Shown here: positions 25,194 through 38,700 of the stretch, piece after piece
Position numbering within the stretch: the stretch's first letter is position 1
Layout of the letters: each line of letters begins with the position of its first letter
Assembly: GCA_034509925.1 (NCBI GenBank)
Contig: CM067531.1
Location: 7,113,319-7,177,318 of the forward strand
Length of the DNA stretch: 64,000 bases
Reading direction: 5' to 3'
Origin: Hirudinaria manillensis
Taxonomy: Eukaryota > Annelida > Clitellata > Hirudinida > Hirudinidae
Program-made: the position numbers and the translations under genes
The notes under the pieces: generated by a model
What the model saw: only the letters and a program-made list of their open reading frames with translations
Told to the model about the DNA's origin: nothing
Database searches by the model: none

Positions 25194-26581
25194 ATGTTCA
25201 AGATGATCAAAAGTAAGTTTCAAACGATTTAAACCTCTCGATAAAATCGATAATCTTCAATCTATCATGGGGTTGTAACAGGCACTTCAGACTTTAAGCC
25301 CAACGAAAAAGAAAAAGGGATCTTGTTTTTATCTTTTTCTGATCGCAAGATGTTCGTTCAAGATGGGGCAAAATCCGCTGTAGAGTCGGCAAGCAAGCAT
25401 GTCGGAGTTGGTCCAGGATCCTACAATTTGGACAAAGTATTTCGTGAAATCTTGATTGAGTTATCCTTTTTCAAAATATCAAAAGGCTTAGACCTAGCAT
25501 ACACTTTAATGAAATTTTTATTGTATGACTTTCATAAGTTTTACTAATGACATTGCAGCATCGTTTCACCCACATGCTGGGAAGTCGTCCACTAAGTTTA
25601 AAGGGTTACGTTATCGGTGCCAGAACTGCTGAACGATATAAGAACTTTCTAAAGGTTACTTGGAGTTTGTTACATTCTTCTCTGATAACGAATTATTTGA
25701 GAGATTATTTTGATAAAAATTGTCTTAGTTTTGATTTTCCCTGTTTTCAGTTCAATAACAAGAAATTCCTCCTACCAAATGTGTTGTGAAATTTGTTTTT
25801 ATTATATTTCTCATAAATATGAGAATATATTTATGCCTTGTTGCATAAATGTTGCAATTTATGGTTTTATACATTTAGATTCTAAAAAGGTGTTTCAGAC
25901 CAAGTTTGATTATGCACATGAATGATTTGATAACACTGAATTTCCATGATGTCAAATGACACCATTAAAGAAGTACTTCTAATAAATAGCTTTCTTGTGA
26001 ACAGGACATCACACCTGATCCAGGTGCCTATCAAAACATTGAAGGAAAACCTGTCCAGCAAGCTAAGGTACCATTTAACACTGCTGCCAAAAGGTTTCAA
26101 AGTGCGCCATCTGAAAACATCCCAGGGTTAAACATTGATTGAATTAATTGTAATTGTTAGAATACTGAATAACACACTACCAATTTGTATTATGGAACAT
26201 AACGTGGTCATGATTGTGCTCTTTACAATGATAACATTGCATTTCAGAGTTGGTAGTTATGACTGTGATAAGAAGGGTTGCAAGAGGGTTCAGTATCAAC
26301 AGTCCTTTGGCAGAAATCCTGTCTGTCTTCCAACCATAAAGCAGCTTAGTTCAATCAAAAGCAATACCAACAAGGTGAGATGCCAATCAAGCTCAACACA
26401 TCCAATGGAAACAAATACACAAAATCTTTCTACAAATTAATGTTGATGGAAACATTGGATATCACATTCATGTATTGTAAATGAAAATTTTCATGTTTCC
26501 ATTCTTATTCTTCAGCTATCCAGTACAACGGCAGAGAAAAGGTACAATAGAAGGCTGGCCTACTTATCCCTTTTTTATTGA
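25194..26581 (+). CDS. Sperm-tail PG-rich repeat (SHIPPO-type) protein, 6 exons
   Basis: Proteins with sperm-tail PG-rich repeats are associated with microtubules of cilia and sperm flagella. Exons 25194-25212, 25282-25436, 25559-25654, 26005-26126, 26248-26374 and 26516-26581 join in phase and encode 194 aa. Three PG motifs are visible: VGVGPGSYNLDK at the end of exon 2, TPDPGAYQN in exon 4, and PGVGSYD made by the exon 4/5 junction. That junction reconstitution supports the model. The protein is basic, without signal peptide or membrane segment, and ends in a short basic helix (AEKRYNRRLAYL). The 19-base first exon is the least certain part; the second ATG at 25203 is also possible. Which vertebrate family member it matches cannot be decided by eye. 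Confidence 0.82.
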
Positions 26582-27026
26582 ATTTGATAAAGACAGAAAT
26601 AACAGATTGAGAACGTACTAATTCCAAAATTAATTCGACCATGATGAAATGATTCCTCTTATAAATCCTAATAAAGCTGACGTATTTCAACTTGATTTTT
26701 GGTCTTTTTAATTTTAGTTGAGAACTAATTTAAATTTCGAATGGAGAAAACAAATTACAAAACAAAACGAAAACACAATGGCAAAAGTAAATTAAATACT
26801 CGGCGCAAATGATTCTAATTAACGAATGGTTACAACTATATTATTTTATTTATTAATTTATATTACTACTTATTTATTTATTAATTTATATTACAATATA
26901 TTTATTTATTTAAAAATTAAATTTCAACTTTCTTTATATAAAGCTTCATGGAACCATAAATTGAATAAACTTTCATCATCTGCAATTTGTTGATTTGACC
27001 AAAATCTTCGGTCTTATTTAGATATA
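26582..27026. other. Intergenic spacer
   Basis: 445 bp of very AT-rich sequence (TTTATTTATT tracts) between the PG-repeat gene and the methyltransferase gene. It must contain the terminator of the first and promoter of the second. No specific motif seen. Confidence 0.5.
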
Positions 27027-28965
27027 ATGGAGTGTGGAGAACTGGTATTGTCAGACGTTCATTTGGGTCATAACACAGAATTACTTGAAGAATGTCGTCA
27101 GTTTCATTTATCGTTTCTATCATTGTATTCAAAATTTTCGAACTTAGAAAAATTACTTTTTTGCACATGATATTCTGTCATTTTTATAGACATATTATAC
27201 CCATGAATGTAGCATTAATAACTATCTATGTCACGATAAAAAATTTAATCTATTTAGGTGATAAGCTGAAACTTGCTAGAAGTAGATTTTTGTACATGGA
27301 GAATTTTCAAAGTACTTCAGATACATGCAAAACAAAGAGAAGTCTTGTTGATAAAGATGGAGATTTAGATCCAATCAGGAAAGAAGAGGCAAACTACAAG
27401 GTCTTATACATAGGTTTGTAAATATAGAGTAAGGGAGTCTGTCAATCATGTTTTAAACTCAAAATTTAAAATGTTACAAGAATGTAGAATAGCATTGAAA
27501 CATCTGAATGTCCAAATTAATCAAAAACCTGATTACAGACCACTGCTTAGCTACAACGTTCGAAGATGTTGGACTGCAAGTTTGGTCGTCGTGTTTGTTA
27601 CTCTGTGACTTCATCCTTGATCAGCCAGAAATCTTTGAGTCCAAGAATGTTATAGAATTGGGAGCTGGAATTGGCCTTGTGAGTCTGGTTTGCTCCAAAT
27701 TCACTCCACACATCTTTTGTACTGGTTGGTGGTGAACCACACAGATTTACATTTATTAATGTTAGATGGAGTAATGCAATTGACAGATGTAATGATTTTT
27801 ATTGTTGTTTCAAGTTGTGCATCAGTTAGTTAGTTATTTTATTATTAATTATTTGTTATTAATTAATTAAGGGAATAATGTTTTTTTCAGACTGCTCATT
27901 GGAAGCTCTAAAACTTTGTGAAAGAAATTTCTTGTTGAATGCTCAAGGTTCACATAAGGTGAATGTGAGACATCTCGACTGGTCAGAGGATATTTCTTAT
28001 TTGAGTAAGATTAAACTTGGATTAATATTAAATAAAATTGGTATGCTTATTGAAAAATTAATTCAAGTATTTTATTGTTACATGATCATAAGTTACATTA
28101 CTAAATATTGATTGTTCTGGAACTGCTGCTTTAGATTGGCCAGTTGAAGATATGAATTTTTTAAAGTCTGTTGATGTCATTTTAGCTTCTGATGGTGAGT
28201 GCCTTTCAAGAAACTAATTTATAAAGCTAATTTGATAAAAGAATATCATTATTTTCTTTTATTACTATAACATTGCCATCAAACTTCTTAAAATATGCAA
28301 TTTCAAGTTAACTACCAGAATGAAAATTATTTACTGGGTCGTGTCCAGTTATTTTCAGTGATGACATAACAGATTCCTTTGTCGATTCACTTCTAAACAT
28401 AGTTGAAGGAAGCAACAGCAAGCATGTTGAGGTTTACATAGCATTGGAAAAAAGGTCAATAAAAAGTACAATGACAATGTTAATTGAGATTTATTATTGC
28501 TATTTGAGAATTAATTGAGTTTTTTTTCAATAATTAGCATTTTATTGTATATTTTTGGTAATTTAAATTGCTAGGTTGAACTTTACTCTTGAAGCAAGGG
28601 ATGTAGCATGTCCGGCTTATACACATTTCATGCATTTGATGCATGAATTGTGTAGCAAGAACAGAAGTTCAGACAACAACTTTATTTTCTCTCAAGTTGA
28701 TAATATTAGGCAACATTTTGTTTATGAGAGATCAAAATATTTGGTGAGCCCATTTATTTTTATGTTTATTTTATTTTTCAGACTTAACCTCTTTATATTT
28801 GAATCGTTGTGTGTTTTTTTGTTGGAGGAAAGGTCCTATTTTAAATTATATACATATTTAGCAAATCATATCTCTAAATTTCAATATTATCAATAAACCT
28901 TTTTTAAATTTTAGGAATTGTGGAAATTGAAAGTTGAAAAGCATCATTCAAAGATCATGTCTTGA
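27027..28965 (+). CDS. METTL22: METTL22-type protein-lysine methyltransferase
   Basis: Seven-beta-strand SAM-dependent methyltransferase of the METTL21/22 family; human METTL22 acts on the nuclear protein KIN17. Exons 27027-27093, 27258-27413, 27539-27724, 27891-28004, 28135-28194, 28349-28454, 28575-28743 and 28915-28965 give about 302 aa, all in phase. Family signatures: N-terminal VLSDVHL, acidic DGDLD, ATTFEDVGLQVW, the SAM-binding motif VIELGAGIGL, DCSLEALKLCERN, ILASDVIFSDD (post-II motif), ALEKRLNFTLE, and YERSKYLELWKL at the C-terminus. The last two span exon junctions, confirming the splicing. Less certain are the donor of exon 1 and that of exon 4 (a canonical GTAAG at 28005 was chosen; a later GT at 28041 would add 12 residues). 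No membrane segment, as expected of a soluble enzyme. Confidence 0.9.
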
Positions 28966-29353
28966 TAATGAAGACTGTAAATAATTAGTAGTTTTAAGTG
29001 AGATCCAACAAGGACAAACTTATGTTAGAAAGTGTTTATGTTTGGCAAGATCCAAAAATTAAACAATGTTAACCCAGACACAGTTGTAATTTTATTTTTC
29101 ACAAATTGGGGTGGCGTGTAACGCGTTGGTGTACTTTTGTTCGTCATGCGTTTGTAGTCGTCTGTCTCATATGCTGAAAAATTTTAATTTGATTGAATCC
29201 CTTAAAGTTGTAAAATTAATTGTTAGAAATTTTATATGGTTGTTGAGTTGAATAAACCCAGAAAAAAACCACTTCAAGGTGAGATTCGGTGTTGTTCGGA
29301 GTAGCCTTAGCAACCGTTCCTGGCCGTAGTTCATTGGTAATGCCGCGAGTGGG
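28966..29353. other. Short intergenic region upstream of DRC10
   Basis: 388 bp holding the 3' end of the methyltransferase gene and the DRC10 promoter. The X-box-like site at 29301 is the only motif recognised. Confidence 0.5.
29301..29314 (+). promoter_or_regulatory. RFX X-box-like site, 40 bp before DRC10 start
   Basis: GTAGCCTTAGCAAC matches the X-box pattern of RFX transcription factors (GTNRCC, 0-3 bases, RGYAAC) in both half-sites. It lies close to the start codon of a motile-cilium gene, where such sites are known to act. The match is seen; function is inferred. Confidence 0.6.
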
Positions 29354-31325
29354 ATGAAGTTAGGCGATGTTATGGTCTTGGCATCATCACCAATGATAGG
29401 GATTAATGAGAGACTTCCTAAGACACGATTAATGGAACGTATGGAGCTCGTACGTACAAATAGTTTAGTCGATATAAAGGTAAAGTTACCTCCTTTGGAA
29501 TTCCAGCATTTTACGTCCGTGTTGAAAGAAGCTATAAAAAAGGTGGAAATTATTGCCATCATGCCACATGTATTAGATAACAAGGAAAAGTTTAAAAATC
29601 TATTGGGATGTGAATTGATGGATCATTTGGAGAAACACAAAATTATTCTGGGAGCATTAAAAGAGCTTGAGATCTTGAACGCTAAGAACAAAGACATTGA
29701 CAATTTTAAGAAGAAAGGTAAAGAATTTTCAAGTGAACTTTCCATGGATGTCACTTCTCAAATGTTTGCAATAAATGAGAAACTGAGTCCAGAAGTATTG
29801 TCTCCAAACAAGAGACTTCAGCAGCAATTTGAAATGATCAGAAAAAATTTAGACTTAGTGGCTCAAAGGCTGAAGTCCTCATGCAGAATAATTTTAAAAT
29901 CTTTTAATCAGAATCTGTTAGCATACGAAACCATAAGAAATGATAAAGATTTGCAAATCTCAAAGGAAGTAGAGGAATTTCTTCATCAGTTCAATTATTT
30001 AAAACTTATATTTACAAAGAGGATGTCCATAACAGCAAATGAGAAGAGAGAAAAAGTAATGGAATTTAATTCTTTTCTGGAGCAAAAGGAAATCGGTGAG
30101 CAGATGATTGTGCAGCTTGAAAGTGAAGTATCTCTGATTGAAAAAGAAATGAAAGATGTGGTTAGATTTTCATATCTAAGATCCATTTAAAGTCAATCTT
30201 ATCTCGCTTAGGTAATTTTATTTTGTGTTGCTATTAAATATAATAAGTACTAGCAGTAATGGTAATGATATAAATATAATCTGCAGTCCAATTTACAGAC
30301 ATCAAAATTTTAGAAGTAATATTGTTGACATTTGAGAAATTCTATTTTCACTGATTAATATATTTCATGATTCATGTGCTTTTTAATGAAGTTGTAGTAT
30401 CTTGAGTTTTCTAGGACCTTCTACTATTTTTTGTCAATTAATAAAGCTATTGGTTGAAAATGAGAAAGTCAACAAACTCCAAGAGAATTTAGAGATGATG
30501 AGAGCCAAACATGAAGAATGTCTAAACAGCATCAGTTCAGAATTTAAGAAGCAAGAACTCACCTGCCAAAAAAATCAAGAAAGCAGAATCAGAAAGATGA
30601 AACAAGAGCTTGAACAAATTGGATCAAAATTTGATTCCGCTCTTGAAATTCATTTTTCTGAAGAAGCTCAACTTAGAAAGGTTATTATGAATCTTTTTTA
30701 CCAAAAGTTATTGCTTTTACTTAATAAATCAAGAAATCAAATCTTTCTTAATTTTTAAAAATTATCACAAAATAAAATCTTTAAAAATTGTTAAGCTTTT
30801 TTTCTGAGTTTTTTTATTTTTAGATATTGCATAATAATTAAGATTAATGAATTAAATCAATATCAATTTAAAATCAGAAAAAATATAAAGTTGAAGCCGA
30901 ATTGGAAGATGCAATCCATAACTTCGATGAACAAATGCTGGCACGAGATGTTAGGACATGTCCTTCTTAATAAGATTTTAAACAGCTACATAACTTCAGC
31001 ATGAAATTACATCATTAAGTTTTGCTTGCAGAAAGAGATGGAAGAGGTAAACCTTTTCTACCAGAAAGAGAAACAAATGCTGGAAATTACGGAGCAGAAA
31101 TTTGGAGCTCTGAAGGTGGAATATGATAGAGTTATGGAGGAAAAGGCAGCAAATGAAAAGAAGCTTCAGAAAGAACAACTAGAAGTAGAAAAGCTCACAA
31201 GAGCAGTCACTATTATACAGAGTGTGTGGAGGTCATACAAAGTCAATAAGATCATTAGAGCGAGGAGGAAGAAGGCTGTCGGCGGTAACTTGGTACGAAG
31301 GAAAAGCATGATGAAGAAGTCTTAG
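29354..31325 (+). CDS. DRC10: Dynein regulatory complex subunit 10 (IQCD-like)
   Basis: Coiled-coil component of the nexin-dynein regulatory complex of motile axonemes. Exons 29354-30160, 30447-30680, 30878-30949 and 31032-31325 all meet at phase 0 and give 468 aa, close to the usual length. The first 270 residues are helical with no membrane segment. Residues about 270-440 form a long coiled coil rich in Lys and Glu. A single IQ motif near the C-terminus (IIQSVWRSYKVNKIIRARRKK region, around residue 445) is the family hallmark for calmodulin binding. An X-box-like RFX site lies 40 bp upstream. The gene name rests on overall layout (helical N-part, coiled coil, one terminal IQ); another single-IQ coiled-coil axonemal protein is the alternative. 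Confidence 0.78.
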
Positions 31326-32722
31326 CACAAAGTAACTCAAAAAAAATCACTTCAGTTGGTTGCTTAGTAACCAGTGATTCAAATGGTGAAAGCACATTTT
31401 TTTGATAATTTGATTAGTTTAAGGTTTTAAGCATTGAAAGCAATGTTCTTGCCAATATGTAATTTGATCTCTAAATTTGTGTTTGATAAGATAAGATGAT
31501 TTGATTTGATAAGTTGTCAAGAATTAGAATTTTTTCCATCTTACACTGCCTTGCGAGTGGATCCATCATATTGTGAATCTCAATGATAATAGTATCATTA
31601 ATGAATATCTAATTTTATTTCTAAATTAGTAACAGAATGAGCATTTCATTTATTCTAGCTGGAAATATCTTTTAAAGTTGTAATTACCATGCTTCTCTCT
31701 TGTTGATACTTCGTTTCCTAATTATTAAAACTTTGTGAAATGCACTGCTCTGGTGAATTTAGATAATAGTTATAGCTGATTCAGGTCAATAATGATATTA
31801 CTGATATTACATTCTATATGATTACATTCTAGGTCTACTTACGACCCTCTTTACTGGGAATAATATGAAGTTAAAGTTATTAAATTTGAAGTCCAAACAA
31901 GCATTTTTACTAATTCCAAAACATGGAATGAATTCAGTATGGTTCAAAGTGTAATAATGATGAAATGTTGTCTATTAATTTCTACCTCACCGATTAATCA
32001 ACTTTAGCTAGAATGGTACATGTAAAATGAGTAATTTATTTTGTTATTTTTCTGAGTGAAATTCGATGGGTGGGTTCTGCGCCAATATACACGTGTCTCT
32101 TCGTCCAATTCGAGTTATTTGACCTGAACAATTAGCCAAATACAGTTTGTAGTACAAAGTGCACTTCGGTTTAATATTTGGCTTTTTTATTACTTAATTA
32201 TTTTAGTATATTTTATCGTAATAAATCAAGTTTTACATTTTCGTTACATTCATTCATTTGTGTAATAATGCGATCATTATTCTGCAACATTCATGTAATA
32301 CTCGAATAACATTGGGGACTGACACCTTATTCCAATTCATTGCAGATTACATTGTAGTCGCACTTAACTCGAAGACCGCAGAGCTAACAAAACCCTAACA
32401 ATGCCAGGTATTGAAGCCACAATAGGACTCTGCTTCTAAAACTGGCCTGGATCTGTTTAGTAATACAATGCACATGTTGAGATCTTGCTAGTCTAATACA
32501 ACAAACAATTTTAATAGCTTTGTAAGCTTTGATAACCTGTACATTTCGCAGCAGAGAATAACTGAGGGATCGCTTTTATTAGCCTTTTTGGTTACGATAT
32601 TTACGCATTATCTGTATATTCTGTAGATTCTGTGCATTTGAATTGGTTACAAATATTTCTTTAAAATCTGTAATACCAAGCAGCTGAAAATACCAGTGGA
32701 TTAAACGTCTTAATAATTGACG
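31326..32722. other. Intergenic DNA between DRC10 and antistasin gene
   Basis: 1.4 kb of AT-rich sequence without open frames of note. A palindromic GGTTGCTTAGTAACC occurs at about 31357, just after the DRC10 stop. The right end should contain the promoter and 5' UTR of the next gene. Confidence 0.5.
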
Positions 32723-35700
32723 ATGGGAAACTTATTTCTCCTGTTTTTGATCATCGCTACAGGTAAATATATCTTGAAATTAATGAGGTACACTTAAAAT
32801 TATATTATAAATATAATTACATTCGATATTTTATATATTCACACCTATGATTAAGATTTTATGCCTCGTTTGACGTAAACATTGACGAAGCCTAATGTTT
32901 TAAGGTTTTGGAGTTTACAAATACACCGACGCCGCCGTTTTATCTGCTGGTAAGAACATTTTATTTGAACAAGGTCTTAATAGATTAGAAACAGATTGTT
33001 TTTATGTTAGGACAGCTAATATTATTTAATAATACTTTTTTATGGTCATGAAACAATTGTTGTGAATTTCCCTTTTTCTCGTCAAGAGTGTCACGATGCA
33101 CCGTGTAATGTTGTCTGTCAGTTCGAACAAGTGGTAGATTCATCGGGTTGCAAAGTATGTGGGTGCCAAGATCCTTGCCAAGTAAATATTTAAAATTTCT
33201 TTTTCAATTATTTCAAATTCCCCTTAATCTCACTTCATTTTCAGTCAGTCTTTCATATTTCCACGTCTTTGCTCGGATAAAATAGATATAGATTGACTGA
33301 TTGATCAAACCTTAATGTTATTGACACTTTCAAATAAACATCACTACCGGAAAATTTCAATTACACCATCGTTATCATTACGACCAATTCATTAGGATGT
33401 AGATTGTCCTTCCAATTCAACTTGTCGGCCGATAAAACACGGCGATTCTGAAGATGACGAGTACATAGGACAATGTACTGGTAGAGGTTGATAATATTCA
33501 TTTTAATTTGTATTTAAATGATATCATTCGATTAAAAATTTTAAAATTTTCTTCTCAAGAATGTCCTGTCCTGTCTTGTAAAGCGAATTGCACAAATGGT
33601 CACACATTGGATTTAGAAGGATGTCCGACTTGCGCTTGCATCGAACCGTGCCATGTTGGTTGTTATTTTTAATTTTATGATCAATCATTTTAGTTATTAA
33701 GTTTTGTTTTAAAGTATTGCCCAATCATATTAATTAAGAAGTTATACTACGATTCGTAATGAACCAATAACAGGAGCAATTGAATAATGACATATAACTT
33801 TTTGTAGCTAAAATAAGATTTCCTAACAAATTTCTTAAAATATCTTTGACAGTCAAAAGTTTGTCCAGCCGGAGAGATGTGTAAGGCAACGAAAATTGGT
33901 GCGAAGAGCGACTTTGAGGTGCACTGCGTGAAGTCGAACACCGTCGAAGAGCCAGAACCTGGTAAAAATAACTTTAAAAAAAGTATTTATTTATAAGATT
34001 AAATATTAGCGGATTTGATACAGATATTAGGACAGCTAATATTAATTAATAGTACAAATGGGCATAGAGCGATTGCTATAAACTTTCCTTCTTTTCGTCA
34101 AGAGTGTCAAGATGGAGCTTGTAATGTTGTCTGTCAGTTCGAACAAGCGATGGATTCACCGGGTTGCAGAGTTTGTGGGTGTCAAGATCCTTGCCAAGTA
34201 AATATTTAAAATTTCTTTTTCAATTATTTCAAATTCCCCTTAATCTCACTTCATTTTCAGTCAGTCTTTCATATTTCCACGTCTTTGCTCGGATAAAATA
34301 GATATAGATTGACTGATTGATCAAACCTTAATGTTATTGACACTTTCAAATAAACATCACTACCGTAAAATTTCAATTACACCATCGTTATCATTACGAC
34401 CAATTCATTAGGATGTAGATTGTCCTTTCAATTCAACTTGTCGGCCGGTAAAACACGGCGATTCTGAAGATGACGAGTACATAGGACAATGTACTGATAG
34501 AGGTTGATAATATTCATTTTAATTTGTATTTAAATGATATCATTCGATTAAAAATTTTAAAATTTTCTTCTCAAGAATGTCCTGTCCTGTCTTGTAAAGC
34601 GAATTGCACAAATGGTCACACATTGGATTTAGAAGGATGTCCGACTTGCGCTTGCATCGAACCGTGCCATGTTGGTTGTTATTTTTAATTTTATGATCAA
34701 TCATTTTAGTTATTAAGTTTTGTTTTAAAGTATTGCCCAATCATATTAATTAAGAAGTTATACTACGATTCGTAATGAACCAATAACAGGAGCAATTGAA
34801 TAATGACATATAACTTTTTGTAGCTAAGATAAGATTTCTTAACAAATTTCTTAAAATATCTTTGACAGTCAAAAGTTTGTCCAGCCGGAGAGATGTGTAA
34901 GGCAACGAAAATTGGTGCGAACAGCGACTTTGAGGTGAACTGCGTGAAGTCGAACACCGTCGAAGAGCCAGAACCTGGTAAAAATAACTTGAAAATTAAT
35001 TTTTTATTAATTTTATGAAACCAGTAAATCTAAGGCCTATTTATTGATTTAATCAAGTCGAAATGGATATTATTGAAATATATTATTAAATTATTAATAT
35101 TTAATATTGTCAGAATGTTTTGAAAAGAGCTGTAACATGTCGTGTGAATTCGGTCAAGCCAAGGATAATAACAACTGTTTGGTGTGCAGTTGTGCTGATA
35201 ATCCTTGTAGTGTTAGTAATTTCATTCTCTTCCAGTCTGCATCAATTGGTTCGCTGTAGTGTCTCAGAAACTGATTGAAACTTCAAAACCAAAATTCTTT
35301 GAGACGGAAAGACAATATAAAAATTGTTGACAACTTTTGTTAAAGCTATTTCCAAACTTAAATGGTTTTGTAATCCACCATAACCTATGGGAGTTTTTTT
35401 AATTTTCGCTTTTAACAATTTCAAGGTTAAGACATGCGATAAAGGACACAAATGTGTGCCTGAAAAGACTGAAGATGATTACTATTTTGGAAACTGCACA
35501 GGTCATTCGATGCGATAATTAACATTTAATTATTATATTAATAAATAATTATTATGTTTTATTTAATTTTTTTACATATTTAATAATTATAAATGAAATA
35601 TTTTTGTAATTGCTATGCTTAACTATTTTTGTGATGATACCATGATTCACTTTTAACCGATAATGGGAACAATTGAGTAATGGTTCATCTAAAAAAAAGA

Positions 35701-38700
35701 TAAATTAATGAATATTTATTTATTGGCATGCTTCTAATTTAAAACTGCATACATTCTATTTAACATTTTCTACGACATACAATTGCATTTTTAAAACTAA
35801 ATTAAAATAACTAATTATAGTCCTAGATTTCAACTCCTTCGTCTTACCACTAATACTTCATTTGATATCCACTTACAGTATGTCCCCACATCAGCTGTGT
35901 TAACAGTTGTCCATTTGGTTACTTGAGACCAAATGGTTGCGATTCGTGCGACTGTGCACGTGACCCTTGTTCTGTGAGTTGATAGGAAAACAGTGATTTG
36001 CGGATTTATTTTGGAACCTCACGTGTTAAAATTCGAGTTAATTGATATTCTTGCGACGTCATGTTTTATTCATTGTTTAAACCAATTTTTAAAAACAAAT
36101 AATACTGCTGCGAGGAGGTACGTAGTTGTGATAAAAGATTGAAATATTTTCAATTGAAGGACATAAGTTGTCCCCAAGGTAACAAGTGCACTCCAAACTC
36201 AGAGAATTTGCCCGAATGTGTTTCTGTCGGTGAGTTGTTGAAGAGTTTTTAAAATTTTAAATTAATTATTATTGAATAATTATCCGTTGTCGTGCATTGT
36301 CAAATGTTATTAGAAAGATTTGCCGAAATGTGGCTGCAGTCTCATAAAGATGTAAAATCTCATATTTCATTTGGTTCGCCTCTTTCCAAATAAAAATATT
36401 TTTTCAGAAAATCATTGCCTTGAATTGGAATGCAGACTGGAATGCTTGGGTTTCGTTGAATTCAATAAGAACAAATTGAACTGCACATCATGCCGCTGCG
36501 ACAATCCGTGTCTCGTTGGTGTCAAAATCATTGTCATGTTAAGCCGAAGTATCATAGTGGCAGAATTTCATTGATATGTGACCCGCCCCAATATAAATCT
36601 TTTGCAGAATGCCACTTGCAAAGATAACATGTGTTTCATGGAGCAGAAAGTCTATTCGGAGGCTGGAAAAGAGATCAAGGTCACCTTGGGAAGTTGTCGC
36701 GGTACGACGATTGGTTATTTTTAACATAAAGTAATTAAATAATTAATTTTTAAGTTTTTATTAAGAATGATTGCAGTACTGACTTGATATAAAGCTGTTG
36801 TGAAATTGTTTCCTGTCAATAAAACAGTAAAACATTAAAGTGAAAATTATTCTAAATCGAAATTAATTGATACTTAAGTAAAGAACAACTAGAATAGATG
36901 TTATCTTTGAATTTAGTTTCTTGTATTGTTTGCAGAAGATCAAAAGTGTCCCACATTGTCTTGCAACAAAACATGCAACTTGAAAAAAGATAAATTTGGC
37001 TGTCCTTTGTGCCAATGTGCTTCGGCATGTGATGTAAGCCTCACATTTTAATAAATACAATTATTTAAATTATTAATTTATTAAAACGTTTAAATACTAT
37101 TAATACAATTATTGATTATATATTTATTTGAAAGTGATGCAATTTATATTCCTTATTAATATCGTCGTCGTCACAACCATTATCTCGATCCAGATAAAAA
37201 AATGAAATATTGTTATAGTTTGCAATCATATTAATGTCATAATATAATGTTTAACATAATATAATATAATATAATATAATATAATATAATATAATATAAT
37301 ATAATATAATATAATATAATGTAATGTAATGTAATGTGATGTGATGTGATGTAATGTGACGTAATGTAATGTAATGTAATATAATGTAATATATTGTAAT
37401 ACAATACAACACAACATAATATAATATAATATAATATTGATAGAAACTCTTGAGCGAGCGTTCTGACAGGGATCTTCAGAGGAATGGCCCCCTCTACGAG
37501 TGTTTCGGCCCTGAATCCTGACACTCTCGGGGTCTGGGCCGCATCCGTTGATCAAGCGGATGTCCCTGCCAGATACTTTCTTCCGATAACCAGACAACGA
37601 CTTCCGACAAACAAACAATACTCGCACCGCCATTTTACGAAAAATTCCGCGAGGGCTCCGCCGTCCGAAAAACCGTCAAAGTAGCCATTACGGCACTTCT
37701 TCTATCACTTTGGTGTGAATGCCGTCCGGGATGTCTCTTTCCTGGTCTTACACTGGAGTCCCTGTTTTGGTGGAGTGGACAGGGACGAGTAGCCTCGCCG
37801 TGTCTGAGGCTTACCTTCGGTCCTTCGTTGTCCAGATCCAGTGAGAAGCCGATTCTGCGGACTCGGCTATTTTCTGGACGAACTGTTTGGTTTGCCTGTT
37901 TGAAAGGCCTATCTTCCTGAGAAAGGCGTATGTAGACTTGCCTACCAGCCCTCTCGCTCCGACTTCTATTGGTAACACACGGGCGCTATAACCTTTCCCC
38001 TCTAAATCCATCTTCAGCTCTTCATAACGGTCGCTCTTCAGAGCATTGCTGACATCAATTCGGTCCTCCCATGGGACCGTCAGCTCTACGATAATGACGG
38101 AATCGGTTGCTGCCGACGCCAGCACCAGATCAGGCCGCTTGCCGCTCTCTTGTATCACCTGGTGGTAGTGCCTTTCTCCCTGCAGGTCTGCCGCAACTGT
38201 CCAGTCTTTGGCTGTGGACAGCAAGTCCCTCATTTGGGCCATGTTCCTTTTGCGGTGCTGTGTTGAGCCCTCTCTTAAGAAGTACATTCTTCTTGGTGCC
38301 GCGATTTCTCGGGCATATGCCTGGGAGCATGCCGTCTTAGCCGCCTCGACCACGACTTGCAGGACTTGGTTATGTCGCCAAGTGTAGCGACCGTGAGCAA
38401 GGGCGTACGTGCATGATGAAAGCACGTGCCGGAGTGACTGTTCACCTCCGCAGAGCTCGCAGCTGGCGTCTTGAACCATCCCCTACTTCTGTAAGTTGGA
38501 CCCGGAAGGGAGCACGTAGACCGACCTTATGAGGAATGCCAAGCGGAGGAGAGACTTTTTCCAAATGTGATGGATCTTTGGATTACGTCTTCCCAGGTTG
38601 TCCACTGTCCTTGCTGGCTTTGCTGCACTGCCAGCGCAATCCTTTCGGTCTCCATCTCTCGCCTTCTCTCTTGGATTATCATGGCGGCTTTTGTCTGCAC

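Noticed and set aside
33524-34957. Pairs of near-identical minus-strand open frames
   Set aside because: Antisense shadows of the duplicated antistasin exons and introns.
37226-37633. 135-codon minus frame with Tyr/Ile/Leu repeats
   Set aside because: Part is the 3' UTR of the retrotransposon and the rest is the ATAAT/GTAAT array.
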